A stretch of DNA of 64,000 bases from Bradyrhizobium zhanjiangense (GCF_004114935.1 NZ_CP022221.1:7151001-7215000), one strand, 5' to 3'. Shown: positions 27,848-37,155, numbered from the stretch's first letter. Numbers and translations: made by a program. Notes: generated by a model not told the origin, from the sequence alone.

Positions 27848-28933
27848 TTGAATATTGTTCTAATATCTCAGTTGGTAGCGGCCGCCATCGTCGCGTTGTT
27901 TGTGGTGTACAACTTCTTTCATTACGTACTTTTTCTTTTGGTGACCCGACCGAAGGACGCGAGCAAGATCGGCCACCAGCTGAATAAGTTCGAGCAGCGC
28001 CAACTAATTGAGTGGACACCAAAGCCGAACGACTTTCTCAAGCATGACGACGAAAAGCGCACATATGATGACGTGTTCGGCACGTATCGCGACGAGCAAT
28101 CGAACTACAGCACGTGTGTGTTTCCCCGATTGGCATTTTCGCACCCTTACGAAGCCGAACGTGCACTTTTGAAGCCAAAAGAGGGGATGCGATTCTTGGA
28201 TCTCGGATGCGGCTCCGGCGCGGCAGCCGAATACCTAGCTAGGCGGAGCAATATCGAAATTGTGTGCGTGACCAATTCATCTGTGCAGGCGGAGATCTGC
28301 CGGCGGAAATTTGCGAGACTTGGCGGGCGTGGACAGGTGATAGTCATCGATTTTGACAGCCTCGATCTCCCGAATGAACACTTTGATGCCATCTATGCGC
28401 TCGAGTCGATTGGCTACACCAAAGACCTGGACGCGTGGCTAGCTAGATGCTGGCGGATGCTCAAGCCGGGAGGACGGTTGCTGATCCATTCGCCGGGGTC
28501 GCTGGATCATTGTCGCCGTACCAGGGATTACCTGAGTGTCACCGCCTTCTTCGAGAATTGGCGCTACAATTTTGTCGGGGCCAATCTTCTCGTCTACAAG
28601 ATGCGCCGACTTGGCTTTAGTCCAATCCACTATCGGCGACTACCATTCTTGGCCTGGGGAGTAACCTGGAACTTCATTCAACACATGCTCTTGTGGAAGT
28701 ACCGGCTAAAGATGCGCACATTCGTGGAACTGGAGCGAATTATTTGGCGCACGTCGAAGGTGTTTGTGTTTGGCAACCCGTACAACACGGTGCTGGCCAC
28801 CAAACCCAAGGCACCATCTTGCTCCCAAACTCACACATCGGAAGCAGTGAAGCGGCCGCACTGGCGGCACTTCGACGATACTCATCATTGGGATTCGACC
28901 GCGGAGGAATGGATCCCCAACGACGTCCACTGA
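27848..28933 (+). CDS. Membrane-anchored SAM-dependent methyltransferase (cyclopropane synthase-like)
   Basis: A 361-residue protein. The N-terminus is one transmembrane helix (LVAAAIVALFVVYNFFHYVL). The class I methyltransferase core follows, with motif I FLDLGCGSGAAAEYLA, an acidic strand end (IVCVTNSS) and LKPGGRLLIHSPG. The layout resembles the cyclopropane-fatty-acid synthase and sterol methyltransferase group, but CFA-specific residues cannot be confirmed by eye. The TTG start at 27848 is chosen because AGGAG lies six bases upstream; the frame opens at 27794. Tethering suggests a lipid or membrane-bound substrate. The C-terminus is His- and Trp-rich. Confidence 0.82.
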   Translation: MNIVLISQLVAAAIVALFVVYNFFHYVLFLLVTRPKDASKIGHQLNKFEQRQLIEWTPKPNDFLKHDDEKRTYDDVFGTYRDEQSNYSTCVFPRLAFSHPYEAERALLKPKEGMRFLDLGCGSGAAAEYLARRSNIEIVCVTNSSVQAEICRRKFARLGGRGQVIVIDFDSLDLPNEHFDAIYALESIGYTKDLDAWLARCWRMLKPGGRLLIHSPGSLDHCRRTRDYLSVTAFFENWRYNFVGANLLVYKMRRLGFSPIHYRRLPFLAWGVTWNFIQHMLLWKYRLKMRTFVELERIIWRTSKVFVFGNPYNTVLATKPKAPSCSQTHTSEAVKRPHWRHFDDTHHWDSTAEEWIPNDVH

Positions 28934-29345
28934 TCGCGCGGGTCCACTGCCGTACAGCTACGCCGGCAAGGGCCAGGGCCGCCGTCGTCTGGTAGCGATG
29001 AACGACGGCCATCCGACAGATGAGGTGCGCGCATTCATGATAGGAGCATAGCGATCGCCACCCAAACGCCGGCTTCGGGCGTCCAGCCACGGCTGCGCGG
29101 GGTTCTGGCGGCTGGTGGTGGCCCATCGAATCGGTGCCGCCGCCGACCGTGCAGATAGCGCGCCTCGCTAGAGACAGCCTCGCTGCCGAACTATTGTCGC
29201 CCTTGAGGGAAGCGAGTCCTTGCCCCATCGTACTGACAATTTCCCTTGCGTGGCGCAATCGTAGGAGCCGGCATCCGGGGAATGCCGGTTGTGATGCCTC
29301 GGATGGTGCCTCGCTCGTCTCTGCTCCGAAATGGGGACGATCCCG
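28934..29345. other. Intergenic region before the MHYT kinase
   Basis: No gene recognised on either strand. Confidence 0.4.
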
Positions 29346-30824
29346 ATGGTAATTACCCCAACTTACGATCCGTCTCTCGTTGTCCTGTCCATCCTGGTCG
29401 CTGGCTTCGCGTCTTATACGGCCCTAGATCTCGGCGGACGCGTGGCGCTGGCCCAAGGACCCACGCACCGCATCTGGCTGGCGGGGGCTGCGCTCACCAT
29501 GGGAGCCGGCATATGGTCGATGCACTTCGTCGCCATGCTCGCCTTCGAGTTGCCGATGCCGGTGTCCTACGATGTCGGCTTGACTGTCCTTTCCCTCGTG
29601 CTGGCGATCCTGGGCACGAGCGGCAGCTTCTACTTCATCAGTCGCCCGGGCGGCGTATCCCGCCCCCGCCTCGCCCTCAGCGGCGTCTTCATGGGGTTCG
29701 GCATCCTCGCCATGCACTACACCGGCATGGCGGCCGTGCGGGGGCCCGTCGAATTGAGCTACGATCCCCTGTGGGTCGCGCTCTCCGTGATCGTCGCGAT
29801 CGGCGCGGCGACGGCGGCGCTGTGGCTCGCGTTCGGAACCAAGGACCCTGGGCAGAAGCTCGCCGCCGCCATCGTCCTGGGGTTCGCCATTTCCGGCATG
29901 CACTACACCGGGATGCGGGCGGCCATCTGTACCGCTCCCGCCACGACGGACGTCGCCCAGGAGATCACGACCCTCGATCGGACCTCCCTGGCGGTGGCGA
30001 TCGCGGGTTTCGTGCTCGCCGATCTGGCCGCCCTGTTCGCCTCCGCGTACAAGCGCAAGCGCGCCGACGAGGCCCTGCGTCAGACGCGGGCGGATCTTGC
30101 CCATGTCCAACGGGTCACCGCCATGGGAGAGCTGGCGGCCTCGATCACACATGAAGTCATGCAGCCGCTCGGGGCGGGAATGAACAATGCCGGCGCCGCC
30201 TTGCGCTGGCTGGGTGCCCAGCCGCCAGATCTGGACAAGGCCCGGGACGCGCTTGGTCGTACCGTCAAAAACGGAGAGCGTGCGGCCGAGATCATCGGCC
30301 GCATCCGTAGCCTCGTCAAGAAGGAGCCCCCGCGGAAGGATGCCTTGGAGGTCAACGAAGCGATCGTTGAGGTTGTTGCCCTGACCCGTGGCGAAGTGAT
30401 GAAAAACAATGTCTCGGTGCAGACGCAACTCGCGGAGGGCTTGCCGCTCATTCAAGGAGATCGAGTCCAACTGCAGCAAGTGATCCTTAACTTGATCATC
30501 AACGCCGTCCAAGCGATGAGCGGTGTCAGCGAAGGGTCGCGCGGGTTGCTGATCCGCACTGGGAAAGATACATCGGACAGAGTGCTCGTCGCCGTGCAGG
30601 ATACTGGCCCGGGACTGAAGCCGGAGAGTTTTGAACGCCTGTTCGACTCATTCTACACTACCAAGCCCGGCGGCATGGGCATGGGGCTATCGATCTGCCG
30701 TTCGATTGTCGAAGCTCACGGGGGACGCATATGGGCCACCCCGAACGCCGGGCCAGGCATCGCAGTTCAATTCACTTTGCCGATCAACGATCAAGCCACG
30801 GCATCCGCGCGTCCGGCGGCGTGA
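29346..30824 (+). CDS. MHYT-domain sensor histidine kinase
   Basis: A 492-residue membrane kinase. The N-terminal 240 residues hold seven predicted helices with three MHYT-type motifs: GIWSMHFVAM, GILAMHYTGM and ISGMHYTGMR. MHYT domains are proposed to bind copper and sense oxygen, CO or NO. A short coiled linker leads to the kinase core with SITHEVMQPL (His269), N-box NLIINAVQAM, QDTGPG and GMGMGLSICRS. The core closely resembles that of the 1838-residue fusion at 11.3-16.8 kb. The ATG at 29346 is preferred over 29331, but neither has a clear ribosome site. No adjacent receiver gene is present. Confidence 0.9.
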   Translation: MVITPTYDPSLVVLSILVAGFASYTALDLGGRVALAQGPTHRIWLAGAALTMGAGIWSMHFVAMLAFELPMPVSYDVGLTVLSLVLAILGTSGSFYFISRPGGVSRPRLALSGVFMGFGILAMHYTGMAAVRGPVELSYDPLWVALSVIVAIGAATAALWLAFGTKDPGQKLAAAIVLGFAISGMHYTGMRAAICTAPATTDVAQEITTLDRTSLAVAIAGFVLADLAALFASAYKRKRADEALRQTRADLAHVQRVTAMGELAASITHEVMQPLGAGMNNAGAALRWLGAQPPDLDKARDALGRTVKNGERAAEIIGRIRSLVKKEPPRKDALEVNEAIVEVVALTRGEVMKNNVSVQTQLAEGLPLIQGDRVQLQQVILNLIINAVQAMSGVSEGSRGLLIRTGKDTSDRVLVAVQDTGPGLKPESFERLFDSFYTTKPGGMGMGLSICRSIVEAHGGRIWATPNAGPGIAVQFTLPINDQATASARPAA

Positions 30825-31555
30825 TCTTAACTACTATTCAGAGAGCTGGTATGGTTTCCAAGCCGGAGTAGCCATTCCGGGAAAACGCGCACGTCCTTGA
30901 GCGGCCTTTCCTCGGCTTTGCTCGCATGAAACAGCAGTTCCCGATGCAGATGTCGTCAATGAAACGTCGAGTGCTGAAAAGATGACCTTGCCGTTTTGAT
31001 CGACGATCGAAACGTCACTGGTGTTAGTCCACACCATTTGTCGTTCCAATCTGACGCTACAACACGCCATCCGTTCGCACCTATATCCTCATTCTACATG
31101 TCCATTCTACACATTCGCTCTGATTCTCCTTCACTTCCGTCGCTTTCGCTTGGGCTTGTGGCCCATCGCGTCAATTAGCTGCGATGCAGAACTTGATCGC
31201 TATGGGTGCATAGCGGACTCTGGCAAGCCGCCCGTCCGGCAAATTTATGGGTTCACGGCCTAGCCTAGTAGCTCGAGGACCGCAATACGCGAGCTCTTAG
31301 CAGCCATCCGAACCGACTCCTCACTCGTCTATGAACGGCTCACCGGTTGGCTCACGGCTCGACGCAACGGCATTTCCAACGTGGCGACCTCGCGCCAAAC
31401 GTCCTAATCATGATCGCGCGGCGCTACTCAAGAGTGCCACACAAAAACAGATCGCCGGGCCGAAAAACACAATAGAATAAATGCAGACCAGGATTGCTAC
31501 CTCAGTTCAATCCTTCAATCCTGTCCGGCAACGACCTTCTGCTCAGTCTATCAGA
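30825..31555. other. Long region with no supported gene
   Basis: About 730 bases. Open frames are short and unconvincing. Probably decayed sequence. Confidence 0.4.
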
Positions 31556-31585
31556 CTGATAAGGTTTCGCATATTACCTTATCAG
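31556..31585. repeat. Perfect 10-bp inverted repeat
   Basis: CTGATAAGGT and ACCTTATCAG flank a 10-base AT-rich spacer. There is no following T-run, so it does not look like a terminator. It could be a recombinase, integrase or regulator site. Confidence 0.55.
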
Positions 31586-31926
31586 TTGGCCAACTGACTC
31601 CATTTCGTATGAAAGCTTATCAGTCGACCGAGCGCCCGCCCCTAAGCCAAGTAACCGGCGCCTAATCGATGCAATTGCCTGCAGAGTAATCGAAATACTT
31701 CCGATAACAGCTCTTCTCGGAAGTATCGGAGATCGGTACGCATCCGGCGACGGCCCCGGCTAGGACCGCTCTTGTCGGAAGGCTGGTCGCTCTTGAGCGG
31801 CGTGAGCGATGCTTTAGCTGCCGCCTCCAAGGCAGCGGATTACATGACGACACTATCGGACAAAGGCCACACAATATTTCCAACGAGCAGGCTCGAATTC
31901 AGATAGGCCGCCACGGCGACCGGAGT

Positions 31927-31942
31927 GTACGTTCTTTCGTAC
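31927..31942. promoter_or_regulatory. GTACG-N6-CGTAC palindrome
   Basis: Third occurrence of the GTACG/CGTAC arms, here with a 6-base spacer, also preceded by GT. It lies just outside the left end of the insertion sequence. The gene it once controlled is not recognised. Confidence 0.35.
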
Positions 31943-31946
31943 GCGT

Positions 31947-31955
31947 CCGGTGAAG
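31947..31955. repeat. 9-bp target-site duplication, left copy
   Basis: CCGGTGAAG directly abuts the left inverted repeat of the insertion sequence and is repeated exactly at 33530-33538. Confidence 0.9.
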
Positions 31956-33529
31956 CTTTCAATTACCCATAACTTTGGCCACCGGGCTGATCCGCTGATC
32001 GGCGAAATCTTGAATCGAAAGAATCACTTGTGATTCCTTGCTGAGCACCTGATTCGCGAGGGGTGCTCTATGGGGCTGACATTAAGGGATCGATCGGCAA
32101 AAGGCTGTTTGCGGTCCTTGGAAGGTGAATGTTGGATTGATCGAGAGAGTAGTGGATGCGAGTTTAGGGATGCGCGGCTCGGCGACAGATTCCGCAAACT
32201 GCTCATGCAGATTGGAAGCGCCATGGGACAAAGCATTCCGCTCGTCTGCCAGGATTGGGCGAATACCAAGGCAGCCTACCGCTTCTTCTCTAATGACCGG
32301 GTCAGCGAAGCGGACATTCTGGCCGGCCATTTCCAATCGACACATGATCGTGCCGCCGGCACTGAAGGTCTCGTTCTGGTGCTGCACGATACAACCGAGT
32401 TCAGCTATCAACGCGAGAAGTCAGAAGCGATTGGCATCACCAAGAGCATAAACAGTGGACGGGATAAGGCGGGTCGCCTCAGATCGCACACGGTTTGCGG
32501 CATCCTGATGCATTCGAGCCTCGCAGTTACAATCGAAGGGGTGCCGCTGGGGTTGGCTGCCGTTAAGTTCTGGACCCGGAAGAAATTCAAGGGACGGCAG
32601 CGCTTAAAAAGAAGATCAATCCGACCCGGATTCCCATCGAGAAAAAGGAAAGCGTCCGGTGGTTGGAAAATCTCAAGCAGTCTACGCAACTCTTGGATCA
32701 TCCGGGACGATGCATCCATGTTGGTGATCGCGAGAGTGACATCTACGAGCTTTTCTGCGCAGCACAGGAGATCGGCACTCATTTCCTGATCAGGACCTGC
32801 GTCGACCGCTTGGCTGGAGAGGGGGATCGCACGATCGCCGACGAAATGGACGAGGTCGCCGTCAAAGGGCTCCATCGCATCGAAGTCAGAGACAGTAACG
32901 GCGATCCCGACCAGGCCGTTCTTGAGATCAGGTATCGCAAGATACGCGTCCTGCCGCCGATCGGAAAGCAGAAGCGCTATCCTGCTCTGACCTTGACGGT
33001 GATCCATGCCGAAGAGCGCGGGACGCCGAAAAACAGAAAGAAGATCGATTGGAAGCTGATCACCGACCTGCCTGTTAGTTCCCGCACCGACGCCATTGAG
33101 AAGCTCGAATGGTATGCTTTGAGATGGAAGATCGAGGTGTTCCACAAGATCCTCAAATCGGGCTGCAAAGCCGAGGAGTCGAAGCTCAGGACAGCCCAGC
33201 GTCTGACCAATCTGATCTCGCTCTTTTGCATCCTGAGTTGGCGGGTCTTCTGGATGACGATGCTCAACCGTTCCGCCCCAGACGCGCCGCCAACCCTCGC
33301 GTTGACTGCGACTGAAATCGGCGTGCTCGATCGGCTCGTCAACGACAAATCAAAAGCAAGACAGAAAACGCTCTCGCACTATCTGATCAAGATCGCCCGG
33401 CTCGGCGGTTATCTCGCCCGCGCCAGCGACCCGCCGCCCGGCAATACCGTCATGTGGCGTGGGCTGTCACGCCTCACCGACATCGCGCTGGGCGCCATGG
33501 TCGGACGAGAATTTGTGGGTAATTGAAAG
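31956..33529 (+). mobile_element. IS4-family (IS50-like group) insertion sequence, 1574 bp
   Basis: The terminal inverted repeats begin CTTTCAATTACCCA at both ends (14 exact bases, then partial match). The element is bounded by a perfect 9-bp direct repeat, CCGGTGAAG, as produced by Tn5/IS50-type transposition. The single transposase gene fills the element. Intact ends and an unchanged target duplication indicate a fairly recent insertion. The transposase reading frame is broken, so the copy needs help to move. Confidence 0.93.
32070..33526 (+). pseudogene. IS4/IS50-type transposase with one frameshift
   Basis: The N-terminal part carries the DNA-binding segment with ANTKAAYRFFSNDRVSEAD, typical of Tn5-like transposases. 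The catalytic aspartates lie in VLHDTTEFSY and HVGDRESDIYEL, and the glutamate in YALRWKIEVFHKILKSGC with the following KAEESKL. One base is missing near 32592 (AAG GG ACG), which splits the frame into 32070-32789 and 32663-33526. Restoring it gives a protein of about 485 residues. The stop lies at the inner edge of the right inverted repeat. Confidence 0.9.
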
Positions 33530-33538
33530 CCGGTGAAG
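33530..33538. repeat. 9-bp target-site duplication, right copy
   Basis: CCGGTGAAG, identical to 31947-31955. Confidence 0.9.
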
Positions 33539-33578
33539 GCCCCTGGTTAGGTCATCCTGAGCGGATGGCTGAGCTCGC

Positions 33579-33646
33579 TTATGCGGCGTGAGCGACGTCC
33601 CGAGGTCGCCAATTCCAGGGCATGAGTTCCTGGATGCGCTTGGCAT
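33579..33646 (-). pseudogene. C-terminal fragment of an IS66-like transposase
   Basis: The minus-strand frame reads HAKRIQELMPWNWRPRDVAH then AA and a stop at 33579. The RIxELMPWNW pattern resembles the end of IS66 TnpC proteins. No more of the element is seen. Tentative. Confidence 0.4.
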
Positions 33647-33699
33647 GTTACCTGCTGAAGAAGAGGCAGACCGCGGCAACGCTTGTTGCATCCCGGCAG

Positions 33700-33889
33700 A
33701 AACCCTAACTCGCACGCAGTTCTTGTTACCATGAGCCTCTCGGCATTCGCACTTTCCTCCCATTCTCTCCGCCTTCTGCTCAGCCCCAAGCACTTGTGCT
33801 CGCAAGTGTTCCAGCTCGGCAAGTTGAAAGGTGAGCCGACCGCCCCGTTGCGCTGTTCGACTGCGGGAGGCGAGCGAACGCCTTAAGAG
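33700..33889 (-). pseudogene. Coiled-coil relic similar to the protein at 35.7 kb
   Basis: The minus strand encodes RLTFQLAELEHLRAQVLGAE then QKAER, resembling the ETLASQLAELDALRERVHQAE segment at 35709-35933. No clean start or stop. The two lie on either side of the decayed receiver and the glycine-rich gene. Confidence 0.35.
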
Positions 33890-33895
33890 CCTACT

Positions 33896-34105
33896 GTGAG
33901 CATACTTCTCATCTAGGACGATCCCCTGGCCCACGAATTCATCGTCGAGGCGCTGCGCGAGGCGGGCTATCACGTGATCCACGCGAGCACTGGAGATGAG
34001 GCGCTGGCCCGGTGCAAACTCCGGGTCGCAGATGTACTGGTCACCGACGTCAGGCTGCCAGGACAACTCGATGGATGGCAGATAGCGGACATTCTTTCCA
34101 TGTAG
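33896..34105 (+). pseudogene. Broken response-regulator receiver, relative of 56819-57184
   Basis: Starting at a GTG at 33896 the frame reads VSILLI, then a TAG, then DDPLAHEFIVEALREAGYH and LVTDVRLPGQLDGWQIAD, with a stop at 34103-34105. Nucleotide similarity to the intact receiver at 56819 is high over the first 190 bases. The TAG replaces a Val-Glu region next to the acidic pocket, and the C-terminal half including the conserved Lys is missing. Confidence 0.8.
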
Positions 34106-34414
34106 TGCACGCGCCTGCGACTTGGGGCAATGGCGTACTACGGCTTCTATCCGGGGATAACGCGCAGCCGAATGCACCTTGGGACCGCCGCGAGGTTCGA
34201 GAGCGCTCGCGCTGACTTAGAAGAGCTTGGATTGGACAGCGCGGAAGTATGCCGCGCGAGGCGCGCGGCGAGAAAGTGCCCGTCGGCAATATTGTGGAGA
34301 TCGCCGTCACCATCGAACTGGTGCAGGGCGGACCGCATCTGAGTCGAGAAGTTCAACGCGCCGTTCCTGCACCAGCTCAAGGTGACCTAAGGAGTACATA
34401 GATGGGGATCGGCT
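34106..34414. other. Region with weak coding signs only
   Basis: Plus-strand fragments (TAARFESARADLEELG near 34180, VEIAVTIELVQGG near 34300) look coding but are in different frames. Probably a decayed small gene. Confidence 0.3.
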
Positions 34415-35656
34415 TTACACCGGCTTTCGGAGTTGTCGTGACGAAACCATCTCGGCTTCAACCTCCTTAATTGTGTCGAGGACGTTTTTGACGGATGCTT
34501 CTAGACCAGATAGGGGGTTGGGATCGGCTTCGATTTGCGGTGGACGCGCTAAGCTGAGTTGGCGAGCATCGTCGGCTCGCGCTTCGGAGCGGCGCATCGC
34601 AGCAAAGGCTAAGACGCGCTCGGCATAGGTATGGTGAAATGGCAATGATGTGATAAAGCCAAGTGCCACGAGTGCCATCATCATCACTAGCGACAACCCG
34701 TCGAGGGAGCTGGTTATCCGCGCGTCATTGTATTCGATGTCGGGAGGCGGTGTGACCTGAACGACCTCCGCCGAGACGTCGACCGGTGCCATGCCGATCG
34801 TTTGCTCGCCTTTGCGGTCGATAGCGGGTGGCGGTGTGACCTGAACTACATCCGCTGAGGCATCTACCGGTGCCGCGCCGACCGTTTGCTCCCCCTTACG
34901 GTCGATGACGGATGCGGGCGCGACTTGAACTTCATCCCGCGCGCGATCTACCGGTGGGCTGGCAGCCGTGGCATCATCATTTCCCGCGCGCCGCGCGCCC
35001 AATGGGGTTCGCGCCCCAAGCGGCTGCACAGGGTTGTGATCCGAGAGGATCTTCCGCATTGGTTCGTGCGGCTTGAGCTTCGTTCGCTGAGCTTTGTGAG
35101 CCTTGTGGCGGAAGGGCGCGGGCGTCGCGTGTCTCCACATATCCCACCCAGGACGGGCCGCGCGCTCTCGGAAGGGGTAAGAAGCACCGTCACGAAGCCA
35201 GCCATCGCCAGACCAACTCCTGCTCCGTTGGATCTGCATGCCCAGTCGGTTCGGGTAAGGCAAGCCGTATGCACCGACATAGGGATCGCCCCCACCATAC
35301 CCCCCACCGGCACCAGCGCTGGGAGCTCCCGCACCGGCATCGGCGCCACCGCTGGCAGCCGAACCGCCGTTGGCAGCACCGCCACCGGTACCAGCTCCCG
35401 CTGCACCACCGCCACTGCCGCTACCAGCTCCCGCGCCACCACCGCCAGCTCCCGCACCACCGGCGCCACCACCGCCAGCTCCCCCACCACCAGCGCCACC
35501 ACCGCCAGCTCCCCCACCACCAGCGCCACCGCCGCCACCACCCCCGCCACCACCGCCACCGCTCCCGTGGCCAAACGCCTGGGTGATTACGGGAGGAGTA
35601 ATCAGGGACATCAGCAAGGTTGCCACTACCGTAAACTTGATCACCGACCTGAGCAC
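34415..35656 (-). CDS. Glycine-rich secreted or membrane protein with 28-residue repeats
   Basis: A 413-residue protein. The N-terminus is signal-like (FTVVATLLMSLITPPVI then TQAFG). Residues 30-125 are an extreme Gly/Ala run built from GGGGAGGGGA units. A central basic region follows. Then about two and a half tandem 28-residue repeats of the form VQVTPPPAIDRKGEQTIG with MAPVD. A single transmembrane helix (LSLVMMMALVALGFITSLPF) precedes a charged C-terminal tail of about 75 residues. This suggests an envelope protein with a flexible external part. No family was recognised. The opposite strand has long open frames that are side effects of GC-rich repeats. Confidence 0.7.
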   Translation of the reverse strand: MLRSVIKFTVVATLLMSLITPPVITQAFGHGSGGGGGGGGGGGGAGGGGAGGGGAGGGGAGGGGAGGAGAGGGGAGAGSGSGGGAAGAGTGGGAANGGSAASGGADAGAGAPSAGAGGGYGGGDPYVGAYGLPYPNRLGMQIQRSRSWSGDGWLRDGASYPFRERAARPGWDMWRHATPAPFRHKAHKAQRTKLKPHEPMRKILSDHNPVQPLGARTPLGARRAGNDDATAASPPVDRARDEVQVAPASVIDRKGEQTVGAAPVDASADVVQVTPPPAIDRKGEQTIGMAPVDVSAEVVQVTPPPDIEYNDARITSSLDGLSLVMMMALVALGFITSLPFHHTYAERVLAFAAMRRSEARADDARQLSLARPPQIEADPNPLSGLEASVKNVLDTIKEVEAEMVSSRQLRKPV

Positions 35657-35708
35657 ATCTTGCTCCGAGCTTCGGGCAGCGCGAAGTTCGCTTGTGTATC
35701 CGCGCGCC

Positions 35709-35933
35709 TCAATCCGAGACTAGTCGCGCAGGCGCCAACGCGCGCGCATCTTCAGAGACTGGTAGCGCCGCATTTCGTTCGGCGTTTCTCGTTTCGATCC
35801 TCTGCTCAGCCTGATGCACTCGTTCGCGAAGAGCGTCCAGCTCGGCGAGCTGAGAAGCCAAAGTTTCTAAACGGCACCGAAGAACAACGGCAGCAGCATG
35901 CGCTCCACGGCATGAATCGCCCGCCCCGGTCAA
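35709..35933 (-). CDS. Hypothetical coiled-coil protein, 74 residues
   Basis: A short minus-strand gene with a predicted coiled coil (RLETLASQLAELDALRERVHQ then AEQRIE). A related broken sequence lies at 33.7-33.9 kb. The start is uncertain. It sits upstream of the glycine-rich gene on the same strand. Confidence 0.4.
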   Translation of the reverse strand: MTGAGDSCRGAHAAAVVLRCRLETLASQLAELDALRERVHQAEQRIETRNAERNAALPVSEDARALAPARLVSD

Positions 35934-36254
35934 ATTGGCTGATTTGAAGAGATCGGCTCATCGCGGAGCTTCCGGGAAAGTCTGGGTATGATGGAGGCCA
36001 CTCATGGCAGAACCCTCCCTATGGCGACGTTCGGGCGATTGAGCTCAGTCACCACACCGATTTCATCGCAAGAAAGCGGAACCTAGGTTGACCCTGATGG
36101 TTTCTTTGGGCGCAAATTAAATCACCGGAGCGATTTAACTAAATTAAATTAGGTTACACAAGTTCAATCACTAAATATAACGAGCCCGGCGGTAGCGTCC
36201 TGCCCCACCCACTCCACCGGTGGTCGTACTTGCGACCGTCTCGGTCGCCTTCCA
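35934..36254. other. Intergenic region with an AT-rich patch
   Basis: Bases 36110-36180 are unusually AT-rich for this window (repeated AAATTAAAT-like runs). A promoter or transferred scrap is possible. No gene recognised. Confidence 0.4.
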
Positions 36255-36719
36255 TTGCCGCAGTCATTGTTTCCCTGCACCACGCGGCTCAATTGGGCGA
36301 GCCGTTATCATCGTAGAAGCCGCGCACAAGGTCCGCCAGAAACATTCGTGCTCGACGGCGAAGCTGTCGTCCTAGGTGTCGACGGCATTTCCGATTTTAA
36401 TGCACTACACTCGCGCAAGCACGATCAGGAGGTGCAGCTCTTCGACCTCCTAGCGATGGACGGCGACGCACCTCCGCGACCTGCCGCTGCATCTGCGCAA
36501 GACCAATCTGGAGCGGCTGCTGGGCGCCGGTGGGAGGGCATCACCGTTGCGCCGTTTGACCGCGGCGAAATCGGCCTGATTCATTCCGCGCCGCACGCCG
36601 AATGAGCTTGGAGGGGCTCGTCTCCAAGCATCGCGATCGGCCGTACCGCGGCGGCGTCAGAAGCACTGGATCAAAGTGAAGAACCGCAGCCATCCGGCAA
36701 TGGAGCGGGAGCTTTAGCA
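36255..36719 (+). pseudogene. ATP-dependent DNA ligase relic (LigD-type ligase domain)
   Basis: Fragments in several frames match an ATP-dependent ligase. FVLDGEAVVLGVDGISDFNA and LHSRKHDQEVQL come first, then LLAMDGD, LHLRKTNLERLL in another frame, GITVAPFDRGEIG, and finally QKHWIKVKNRSHPAMEREL before a stop. These correspond to motifs III to V of the nucleotidyltransferase domain. The catalytic KxDG lysine region is missing and at least three frameshifts are present. A Ku gene lies 17 kb away, so a former Ku-ligase end-joining system is plausible. Confidence 0.75.
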
Positions 36720-36927
36720 CCCTGCTGTTCCAGAATTAACCCGCGGTCGCGACATCAAGCTTAATTCCAGAGGTTGATTGCACCGAAGCCGTGGCCGGAC
36801 ATTGCCCTTTGTCCGGGCCCCCATGGGCGAAGCCGTCGCGCCATTATATTCGACGCGGCGGCTCGTTTGATTGCAGGCCATCATCCTGAAGCAGCGGTCA
36901 CACTACGCAAAAGTGGATCTTATCGAG

Positions 36928-37155
36928 ATGCGTCGGCAACTCACGGCACTGCGCTCGCAGCACTCGGACAATCTTGCAATAGCATCGCTGCTGAACCGCT
37001 TCTTGGTGAAGATTGCATTCCTTTCGGAGCCTACAGACCCGAAACACGAACAGTATCTCCGATCTGAGCTTGCACAGACGCTGAAGAAGGTAGAGGCGAT
37101 CACCTCGCGAAAACCAGCAGCGAAGCGGCCGGTTCCCACTAAGCCATCCAAGTAA
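36928..37155 (+). CDS. Hypothetical protein, 75 residues
   Basis: Helical, basic protein beginning MRRQLTALRSQHSDNLAIAS and ending in a Lys/Pro-rich tail (KRPVPTKPSK). The frame is open to 36871. No domain recognised. Confidence 0.5.
   Translation: MRRQLTALRSQHSDNLAIASLLNRFLVKIAFLSEPTDPKHEQYLRSELAQTLKKVEAITSRKPAAKRPVPTKPSK

Noticed and set aside
29424..30512. Minus-strand frame of 362 codons opposite the MHYT kinase
   Set aside because: It mirrors a well-supported kinase gene and has His/Gly/Arg-rich shadow composition.
30834..31070. Minus-strand frame containing SDVSIVDQNGKVIFSALDVS
   Set aside because: It faintly recalls transposase or sensor segments but the rest gives no family and there is no ribosome site.
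22853..31620. 15-base word CAACTGACTCCATTT shared by 22.85 kb and 31.6 kb
   Set aside because: A repeat of this length is expected about once by chance in 64 kb, and the flanks do not match.
34886..35947. Long plus-strand frame of 353 codons opposite the glycine-rich gene
   Set aside because: It is the antisense of a GC-rich repeat; it lacks a ribosome site and its translation is Thr/Ala/Pro low complexity. The minus-strand gene has signal, repeats and a membrane helix.
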